NCBI GenBank assembly: GCA_002706095.1
Contig: PAJP01000005.1
Coordinates: 166,402-230,401, forward strand
Reading direction: 5' to 3'
From: Methylophaga sp.
Lineage (GTDB): Bacteria > Pseudomonadota > Gammaproteobacteria > Nitrosococcales > Methylophagaceae
Length of the DNA: 64,000 nucleotides
Shown here in pieces: positions 57,730 through 64,000 of the stretch (position 1 is its first letter; each line of letters starts with the position of its first letter). The notes below the pieces were generated by a model. That model was not told the DNA's origin, did no database searches, and saw only the letters and a program-made list of their open reading frames with translations. Made by a program: the position numbers and the translations under genes.

Positions 57730-59040
57730 ATGAAAGCACCTCAAGTTGGTTTTGTCAGTCTTGGTTGTCCAAAAGCCCTCGTTGATAGTGAACGTATCAT
57801 TACCAAGTTACGTTCAGAGGGTTATAACATTACCCCAAGTTATGATGATGCTGACTTAGTGGTGGTAAATACATGTGGTTTTATAGATTCGGCTGTTGAA
57901 GAATCTCTCGGTAGTATTGGTGAAGCCATCGCTAAAAATGGCAAAGTCATTGTCACCGGTTGTTTGGGGAGCCGTGACAATACTATCCGTGAACAGCATC
58001 CACAAGTTCTGGAGATTACTGGGGCTCACGCGCTCGAAGAAGTCGTCAGTGCCGTCCACAAACACTTGCCTCCACAACATGATCCTTTCCTTAGCCTGGT
58101 TCCACCAGAAGGCATCAAACTCACACCCCGCCATTATGCTTATCTAAAAATATCTGAAGGCTGTAATCACCGTTGTACCTTCTGCATTATCCCTTCTATG
58201 CGTGGGGATCTAGTCAGTCGTCCAATTCATCATGTGATGACTGAAGCAAAACGACTCGCTGATGCGGGCGTTAAAGAGCTTCTCGTCATTTCTCAAGATA
58301 CCAGTGCCTATGGTGTGGACATGAAATATGAAGCACACGATTGGAACGGTCGTGAACATGCAACACGTTTTTACGACCTTGCCGAAGCCCTGGGTGAGCT
58401 GGGAATTTGGGTAAGAATGCATTATGTCTATCCCTACCCACATGTCGATGACGTTGTGCCATTAATGGCGGAAGGAAAAATTCTGCCTTATCTGGATATC
58501 CCATTTCAGCATGCCAGCCCACGTATTCTCAAGCTGATGAAACGACCAGCTTCTTCACAAAATAACTTGGAACGTATTCGTGCCTGGCGAGCAGTTTGTC
58601 CCGATATCACCTTACGCAGCACATTTATCGTTGGTTTTCCTGGCGAAACCGAAGAAGAATTCCAAGAGTTACTCGATTTTCTTACTGAGGCACAACTTGA
58701 TCGTGTGGGCGCTTTTGCCTACTCCCCGGTAGAGGGTGCCACAGCCAATGACTTACCAGCTCAAATTCCTGAAGCGGTTAAGCAAGAACGTCTTGACCGC
58801 TTTATGGCGCACCAAGCAGAAATCAGTGCAGCGAGATTACAATTGAAAGTGGGCCGCAAAGGCCGCGTCATCATTGATGAAGTCGTTGAAGAAGGCGCGG
58901 TGGGCCGTAGTGAAGCAGATGCGCCTGAAATTGATGGTCAGGTATTCATTGATGGCGCCACGCATCTTAAGGTTGGAGATATCGTCGACGTCGAATTTGA
59001 AGAAGCCGATGAATATGATCTTTGGGCGAAACTCATCTAA
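57730..59040 (+). CDS. rimO: Ribosomal protein S12 methylthiotransferase RimO
   Basis: A 436-residue radical SAM methylthiotransferase that modifies Asp88 of S12. The UPF0004 domain opens [18 protein letters not shown] and holds further cysteines in VNTCGFID and TGCLG. The radical SAM cluster is CNHRCTFC, and a C-terminal TRAM domain follows. The frame starts at a TTG (57718), but the ATG at 57730 gives the family-typical start and has GGTAAG just upstream. Convergent with the HAD phosphatase gene, ends overlapping by four bases. Confidence 0.95.
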   Translation: MKAPQVGFVSLGCPKALVDSERIITKLRSEGYNITPSYDDADLVVVNTCGFIDSAVEESLGSIGEAIAKNGKVIVTGCLGSRDNTIREQHPQVLEITGAHALEEVVSAVHKHLPPQHDPFLSLVPPEGIKLTPRHYAYLKISEGCNHRCTFCIIPSMRGDLVSRPIHHVMTEAKRLADAGVKELLVISQDTSAYGVDMKYEAHDWNGREHATRFYDLAEALGELGIWVRMHYVYPYPHVDDVVPLMAEGKILPYLDIPFQHASPRILKLMKRPASSQNNLERIRAWRAVCPDITLRSTFIVGFPGETEEEFQELLDFLTEAQLDRVGAFAYSPVEGATANDLPAQIPEAVKQERLDRFMAHQAEISAARLQLKVGRKGRVIIDEVVEEGAVGRSEADAPEIDGQVFIDGATHLKVGDIVDVEFEEADEYDLWAKLI

Positions 59041-59801
59041 AAATCCAAATCAAATGCCTGATTGACTGCCTCCACTACCGAGTCAGCAATCATGGCGTTG
59101 GCGGCGCTAGCCTCAGCTTCGTCTTCCGGTAGAAACTTACCTGTGCGCACCAGACATGCATGAAGACCGGCATCAATCGCACCAATGACATCTGAGGCCA
59201 CATCATCACCTATCATCAGAACATCACTGGCAGCCATACCTAACGATGTAAGAGCCTCATGAAAAAAACTGGATGCCGGTTTGCCAATAATCTGAGCTTC
59301 CACATGGCTGGCGTATTCCAGAGCTTGAATGAATGGCCCTGCATCCAGTTGCAATTGACCTTCACTTTTAAAAAATCGGTTGCGTCCAATCCCCAGTAAC
59401 GGTGCGCCATTCATAATTAATGAAAAGGCTTTGTTTAGATTGTCATAACTAAATAAATACGCTGCATCAGTGACAATCACCGCATTAGGTTGAGACTGTT
59501 CTAAGTCACTGAACTCTGGTGTTAAGTCGGGATGAATAAGACAAAATGGTCGATACCCCTTCGTCTGACACAGGCGCTTAATAGCTAGGGGCGCTGTAAA
59601 GACTTCATCAGACTTGATATCAAATCCCATCTGTTTGAGTTCGTTCAAGACTGACTGGCAGGTAGCACGTGAGGTATTGGTCACAAAACGCATCGGAATG
59701 CCCAGACCCCTCAGTCGCTTAATGAGATCAACCGCGCCACTGATAGGCTGATTGTCAGTATGTAATACCCCACTAATATCAAACAAAATTGCTTTAGTCA
59801 T
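59037..59801 (-). CDS. HAD-IIA phosphatase (LHPP/NagD-like)
   Basis: A 254-residue HAD hydrolase with motif [21 protein letters not shown], the FVTNTSRA motif II, and [11 protein letters not shown] with [13 protein letters not shown] for motifs III-IV. The C2 cap fits the NagD/LHPP class. The second aspartate of motif I (DxD) is Ser here (DIS), as also seen in LHPP-type members. The frame runs from a GTG at 59816, but the ATG at 59801 has GGAGG eight bases upstream. It follows the photolyase gene by 81 bases. Substrate unknown. Confidence 0.85.
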   Translation of the reverse strand: MTKAILFDISGVLHTDNQPISGAVDLIKRLRGLGIPMRFVTNTSRATCQSVLNELKQMGFDIKSDEVFTAPLAIKRLCQTKGYRPFCLIHPDLTPEFSDLEQSQPNAVIVTDAAYLFSYDNLNKAFSLIMNGAPLLGIGRNRFFKSEGQLQLDAGPFIQALEYASHVEAQIIGKPASSFFHEALTSLGMAASDVLMIGDDVASDVIGAIDAGLHACLVRTGKFLPEDEAEASAANAMIADSVVEAVNQAFDLDF

Positions 59802-59882
59802 AACAATGGCCTCCACTGTATGAGAGCAATGATTTGAGTATGCAATGCTTTTTAGCGGATCTCAATACTCAGACACGATCAC

Positions 59883-61208
59883 TTATTCATCTTTATTTGG
59901 CATGATGGGCCAATCCGCTGCATCAACCGAATCAAGTGGGTACTGATTGGCCTCGCCATGCCATTGTCGAATGAAGTGATGCTCAGGATCATAGGTCGCC
60001 GTTTGTTTTTCCAGATTAAAATGACGTCCCCCACGCGGATCAGCGCCTACTCCAGCAATATATTGCCAATTGCCCCAGTTAGAGGCGACATCATAATCAA
60101 CTAACTGTTGCTCAAAATAGGCCGCACCAAACCGCCAGTCCAGTTGTAGTTCATTGACCAAACAGCTGGCGACAATCTGACGACCACGATTAGACATATA
60201 TCCTGTTTGATTAAGTTGTTTCATACAGGCATTAACGATGGGATAAGGGGTATTACCATGACACCATTTCTGATAACGCTCAGGATAAAAACAACACGAT
60301 ACGCGTTGTTTATTTATGCCTTCCGGTCTGAAGAGTTTGTGCTGATAACGCTGTGCATACCACTGGAAATATTCACGCCATAACAGCTCATAATAAATCC
60401 AATAGGTAGATTCATTGGCGACATTGTCTTTTTCATAACGCTGTAATCTGTCTATCAGTTTGCGAGGTGATAATGCACCACTGGCCAGCCAGGCAGACAT
60501 TTTCGTGGAATTATCCCAACCATCTAATTCATTTCGAACCGTTTTATAGTGTTGAGGTAACTCAGAGGAAAAGTAGTCGTCTAAATGCTGAAGCGCTGCT
60601 TTTTCTCCACCATTGAAACCTTTATGTGAATCCAGCACATTCTCTGCTGTTCGTTTCAACCCTGTCACAGTATCAACAGGGGGTGCTAATTGTTGGGGCA
60701 TCGCTACCGGTTTATCAATAGCAATGGTTTCACAAGCTTGTTTGAATTCTGTAAATGTCGTCGGCAAATGGTTTAAGCCAAAAGGCAACTGTTCAGGACG
60801 AAATAAGGTATGAGTCCAGATAGAATGAAACGCGATGCGTGGGAAATCAGCTCGAAGGTGATGCCACTGTCTTGTTTCAAATACCCCAACATGATGACTA
60901 CGATAGACGACATCAATCTCATGATTTTTTATCAAAACAGAGATAGCTGAGACTGGATCGGTTGTCATCACAATCAGTCGTTGCCCCCTGTTTTTGAGCT
61001 CTTTAGCTAAGTCATGCAAACATTGTTCGATAAATTGTCGGCGTATTAAGCCCATGGGCTTGGCATTAAGCCCCGTTTGTTTGAACCAGGCTGAGTCAAA
61101 ACAAAATAAACAGATCAGTTGTTCACAGTTCAAACTGGCTTCAAGAAGTGCCGTGTTGTCATGAACACGAAGATCATGATTAAACCAATACAAACCTGTT
61201 TTATACAT
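59883..61208 (-). CDS. Cryptochrome DASH / deoxyribodipyrimidine photolyase
   Basis: A 441-residue flavoprotein. An N-terminal photolyase alpha/beta domain (LYWFNHDLRVHDNTAL) and a C-terminal FAD-binding helical domain contain KMSAWLASGALSPRKLI, YWIYYELLWREYFQW, and the DASH-type signature NWGNWQYIAGVGADPRGGRH. DASH cryptochromes repair cyclobutane dimers in single-stranded DNA and may act as light sensors. It lies between amylosucrase and the HAD gene on the same strand. Confidence 0.9.
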   Translation of the reverse strand: MYKTGLYWFNHDLRVHDNTALLEASLNCEQLICLFCFDSAWFKQTGLNAKPMGLIRRQFIEQCLHDLAKELKNRGQRLIVMTTDPVSAISVLIKNHEIDVVYRSHHVGVFETRQWHHLRADFPRIAFHSIWTHTLFRPEQLPFGLNHLPTTFTEFKQACETIAIDKPVAMPQQLAPPVDTVTGLKRTAENVLDSHKGFNGGEKAALQHLDDYFSSELPQHYKTVRNELDGWDNSTKMSAWLASGALSPRKLIDRLQRYEKDNVANESTYWIYYELLWREYFQWYAQRYQHKLFRPEGINKQRVSCCFYPERYQKWCHGNTPYPIVNACMKQLNQTGYMSNRGRQIVASCLVNELQLDWRFGAAYFEQQLVDYDVASNWGNWQYIAGVGADPRGGRHFNLEKQTATYDPEHHFIRQWHGEANQYPLDSVDAADWPIMPNKDE

Positions 61209-61293
61209 GTCTTCTCCTAGAAACAGTTTCCATTCTGAAACTAGAGGGTTGGATGTCGATATTATGTGAAGTTAGTAGAACAAAAATGGACAA

Positions 61294-63249
61294 TCAGCTT
61301 TCTTGCAACCAATAAAAACTAAAGGCCGGTATGACTAAGGCATTTTTGAATAAATCTGGACGCTGACCACTGAATAAGTCATAAAGTTGGCCATTTTGCG
61401 GATTTCCCCAGCTACCTAATTCGCTTAAATTTAAATGCTGAGGTTTATCATTGAAATTGGCAACCACCAGAACACGTTGATGTTGCTGCTGAATGCAATA
61501 ACGCTCGAAGACAAACAGATGCTCATTACCTACATCAATGAGTTCACGATTATTGAAATCGGCGAACACATCAATTTCTTTACGTACTGAGATCATCCGT
61601 TTTAAGGCGGTAAATATTTCATATTGAGGATGGCCAGGCTGATTACGTAAATCTGCTTTATTCCAGTCAATAACAGGCCGATGTACCCAGCGTGAATCCC
61701 CTTTCTTGTATGGATCCTCAAGGTAAGAAACATCGTTAGTGGTACCCACTTCATCACCATAGTATAGAAGAGGAATCCCACCAAAGGACATAATCAAACT
61801 ATGCAAGAGTAAAATGATCTTGATTGAATCTTCGATTGCCTCAGGATCGCCAATTTCCAAGGCGTATTCCAAGCCGACCAGAGAGGCTAAAGAACCAGAA
61901 ATACGAGCATCACCTGTTTTTTCATTTTCACCGAACGGCAAACCTCTGGCGTGAGAATGGTCAAAACGCCCCATGTAATAATCAATCAGAAACTTCCGAT
62001 GTTGTGCTGGTTGGTAACCAACCAGTTCAATATCACGATCATCAAAGCCCAAACCGATATCATCATGACATCGGATATAATTCAGCCAGGTTGCTCGCTC
62101 TAATTTCACAGGCAAGCTCTTGATGCCTTGATTGAGTAGCTTGGTATTTTTTGTGGCTACGGCATCCCACATCAAAGCCATATAAGTGGCGTTGTAGGCG
62201 ATTTCACACTCTTTAGCAATTACCGCATCTTCACCAAAGTACTTGGTGACTTCAACCGGTGCGACAATCGCTTCAGCAATATATAAAACGCCAGGCGCTA
62301 CCACTTGGCAGCAATCTTTCAGCAATTGCAAAATCAAGTGAGCTTCACGTTCGTTTTGACAAGTACTGCCAATTTTCTTCCATAAAAAAGCAACCGCATC
62401 CAAACGCAGAATATCGGCGCCCTGATTGGCCCAAAACAGGATCACATCAAGCATTTCGATAAAGACAGCAGGATTAGAATAGTTAAGATCCCACTGATAA
62501 CTATTAAACACCGTCATGACCCAACGCTGCATATCCTCATCCCAGGTAAAATTACCGGGTGACGTTTCTGGAAACACTTCAGGCATGCTCTGCTCGAACA
62601 TATCTGGGACATTACGATTTTCAAACGTGTAGTAATAATCCTGAAACTTAGGATCACCCTCACGTGCTTTTTGCGCCCACTCATGCTCATCGGAAGTATG
62701 ATTCAGCACCACATCCATGGTCAGTAAAATATCTCTGTCATGCATGCTGCGTGCGAGTTGATTCAAGTCTTGCAGACTACCGGCACGCTCATCTATTTTT
62801 CGAAAGTCGCTCACGGCATAGCCACCATCACTGCTGCCTTTTGGGCACTGCATGATTGGCATGATGTGTACTAAATTGACGCCAAGATCCTGAAAGTAAT
62901 TCAGATGGTCTTTCATGCCTTGCAGGTTGCCAGCAAAGCCCTGACTGTATAACGCCATACCTACCCAGTTCTGACTTAGAAACCAGTTATGGTCTGCTTC
63001 ACGCTCAATATCTTTCTGACGAAGATCTTCTGGACGGCGAATATACTGCCACGCCATTGTTTCAACCAGTTTCTGAGACTGCTCCTTGAAGTCATCTCGA
63101 TGACCGTATAAGCGCTCAAATAAGGAGTGTATAGCATAAAAATTTGCGCCCAACCGTGTGTAGAAATAGCGTAAATCCTGCTTTGAAATGCCCGCTTCAA
63201 TTTCATTGAGGATATCGTTTAACAATGTATGGGCTTGCTGTTCGTACAT
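61294..63249 (-). CDS. ams: Amylosucrase
   Basis: A 651-residue GH13 enzyme that builds alpha-1,4-glucan from sucrose, releasing fructose. Length and the N-terminal helical domain match Neisseria amylosucrase. Catalytic motifs are LLTMDVVLNHTSDEHEWA, DILRLDAVAFLWK with the nucleophile, YIAEAIVAP with the acid glutamate, and YIRCHDDIGLGF. It lies 33 bases after the fructokinase gene. In methylotrophs sps, fructokinase and ams cluster for sucrose synthesis and turnover; here the fructose it releases would be rephosphorylated by the neighbour. Confidence 0.93.
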   Translation of the reverse strand: MYEQQAHTLLNDILNEIEAGISKQDLRYFYTRLGANFYAIHSLFERLYGHRDDFKEQSQKLVETMAWQYIRRPEDLRQKDIEREADHNWFLSQNWVGMALYSQGFAGNLQGMKDHLNYFQDLGVNLVHIMPIMQCPKGSSDGGYAVSDFRKIDERAGSLQDLNQLARSMHDRDILLTMDVVLNHTSDEHEWAQKAREGDPKFQDYYYTFENRNVPDMFEQSMPEVFPETSPGNFTWDEDMQRWVMTVFNSYQWDLNYSNPAVFIEMLDVILFWANQGADILRLDAVAFLWKKIGSTCQNEREAHLILQLLKDCCQVVAPGVLYIAEAIVAPVEVTKYFGEDAVIAKECEIAYNATYMALMWDAVATKNTKLLNQGIKSLPVKLERATWLNYIRCHDDIGLGFDDRDIELVGYQPAQHRKFLIDYYMGRFDHSHARGLPFGENEKTGDARISGSLASLVGLEYALEIGDPEAIEDSIKIILLLHSLIMSFGGIPLLYYGDEVGTTNDVSYLEDPYKKGDSRWVHRPVIDWNKADLRNQPGHPQYEIFTALKRMISVRKEIDVFADFNNRELIDVGNEHLFVFERYCIQQQHQRVLVVANFNDKPQHLNLSELGSWGNPQNGQLYDLFSGQRPDLFKNALVIPAFSFYWLQES

Positions 63250-63282
63250 GCTTAACCTTGTTTGAATTATTCTGAATAAGCG

Positions 63283-64000
63283 TTATTTGTAAAAATCTGG
63301 ATTTTTACTGATGGCACCGCGTTGCGTCACCACCCGACAAGCGAAAGCTTGTGCTTTTTCTAATGTCGTTTCAATTGACCAGTCCGCTAAAAGACCGTGA
63401 ATATACATGGCAGTAAATGCATCGCCAGCACCGACGGTATCGATAACCTGTTCATGTTGAGTAGGTGCGACTTCATGAAACTCACCATCTGTATCTCTCA
63501 CGATAGCGCCTTTTTCTCCACGTGTCACAATCAACTGATCAAGGTGAAAGTGCGTATGCATTCGTGTCATGTCCTGATACAAATCAGCAGATTGAAAACC
63601 GAGCTCATATAGCTCACTCTCATTGAGTTTTACCCAGCGAGCCTGCTCCAGCCAATGGTAGACCACCTCTTTCTGCCACCAGGGAGACCGTAAATTCACA
63701 TCAACAAAAATGTCCAGTGATGGGTTTTCCGTCAGTTTTTCCAATGTTTTATACGAGGTCTCATGTCGAGCGACTAATGTGCCATGGTAAAAAAATCCGG
63801 ATAAAGCCTGACTGGCTGACTCACCTAACTCAATAAAGTCCCAGGCACTATCTTCAGCAAATGTGTAGCTTGGCTCATCATCTTTTATGGTGATATCAAC
63901 GCGCCCTGTCTGGTGCTGGTCGTCAATTTGTATAGCTTGTGTATTCATGCCCCAGCTATCCATCTCCGATAAGATGGTTTTGCCTAAGTCATCATTACCT
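63283..64000 (-). CDS. fruK: Fructokinase (PfkB family), N terminus beyond the window
   Basis: A PfkB-type sugar kinase. The frame is open to the window edge: before the first internal ATG it reads GNDDLGKTILSE, the usual region about 40-60 residues into such kinases. It then continues to the C-terminal ATP/anion hole VIDTVGAGDAFTAMYIHGLL with the catalytic aspartate. The stretch LIVTRGEKGAIV is also typical. It is cotranscribed with amylosucrase and probably phosphorylates the fructose that enzyme releases. The symbol follows usage in methanotroph sucrose clusters. Confidence 0.85.
   Translation of the reverse strand, partial: GNDDLGKTILSEMDSWGMNTQAIQIDDQHQTGRVDITIKDDEPSYTFAEDSAWDFIELGESASQALSGFFYHGTLVARHETSYKTLEKLTENPSLDIFVDVNLRSPWWQKEVVYHWLEQARWVKLNESELYELGFQSADLYQDMTRMHTHFHLDQLIVTRGEKGAIVRDTDGEFHEVAPTQHEQVIDTVGAGDAFTAMYIHGLLADWSIETTLEKAQAFACRVVTQRGAISKNPDFYK

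Noticed and set aside
1..64000. CRISPR arrays, prophage, transposons, toxin-antitoxin pairs and defence islands
   Set aside because: I looked for spaced direct repeats, transposase or integrase motifs and compositionally odd blocks, and found none.

Overview
The window reads as ordinary chromosome of an aerobic gammaproteobacterium, and Methylophaga or a close methylotroph is the best guess. The reasons are the core gene orders (recA-recX-alaS-lysC-csrA-tRNA-Ser/Arg; rpe-gph-trpE-trpG-trpD-trpC facing a Vfr/CRP-type regulator and its OsmC partner; tsaB-cmoA-cmoB) and, at the right edge, a fructokinase-amylosucrase pair of the kind found in sucrose-making methylotrophs. Base composition looks even, and I saw no phage, insertion sequence, integrase or CRISPR array. 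The organism is inferred from gene content only.

Layout. 1-2.2 kb: the end of mazG, then moaA, a DUF2892 protein and a Bax inhibitor-1 family protein. 2.3-9.6 kb: tRNA-Ser(UGA), then a tight operon of a type-2 thymidine/AMP phosphorylase, a PRPP synthetase-like protein, a P-type H+-ATPase and an MtfA-type peptidase, followed by two small uncharacterised proteins. 9.6-18.4 kb: tRNA modification genes (cmoB, cmoA, tsaB), two small conserved genes including an untracked 39-residue one, YceI with its cytochrome b561, YgiQ, an L,D-transpeptidase, a spermidine-synthase-like protein and a DUF3530 protein. 18.5-28.3 kb: rpe, gph, the trp genes, crp/vfr, OsmC, a VOC protein, ycgL and mutS. 28.3-35 kb: pncC, recA, recX, alaS, lysC, csrA and three tRNAs. 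35.3-40.7 kb: a TSUP transporter, the folate- and cobalamin-independent methionine synthase pair mesD-mesX, metR and a Fre-like flavin reductase. 40.8-46 kb: a DUF2726 protein, a chemoreceptor, an LTA-synthase-family enzyme and a His-rich glycine-zipper protein. 46-55.9 kb: a seven-gene operon usually labelled urea carboxylase. 55.9-64 kb: an Aer-like receptor, rimO, a HAD phosphatase, CRY-DASH, amylosucrase and fructokinase.

Two regions stand out. First, the leader of the 'urea carboxylase' operon contains, on the minus strand, the conserved blocks of a guanidine-I (ykkC) riboswitch. Together with the two urea-carboxylase-associated proteins, this makes the operon a guanidine import and assimilation pathway: guanidine to carboxyguanidine to allophanate to ammonia and CO2. 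Upstream of the riboswitch are a sigma-54-type -24/-12 element and two NtrC-like operators about three helical turns apart, so control appears to combine nitrogen starvation with guanidine sensing. Second, mesD and mesX sit beside metR and a flavin reductase. The methyl donor of MesD/MesX is, as far as I know, unidentified, and this neighbourhood offers hints in a one-carbon specialist.

Smaller points are sigma-28-like promoters before both chemoreceptors, a structured GGA-rich leader before csrA, a CRP homologue with a changed cAMP-pocket residue, and several convergent gene pairs whose ends overlap by a few bases.
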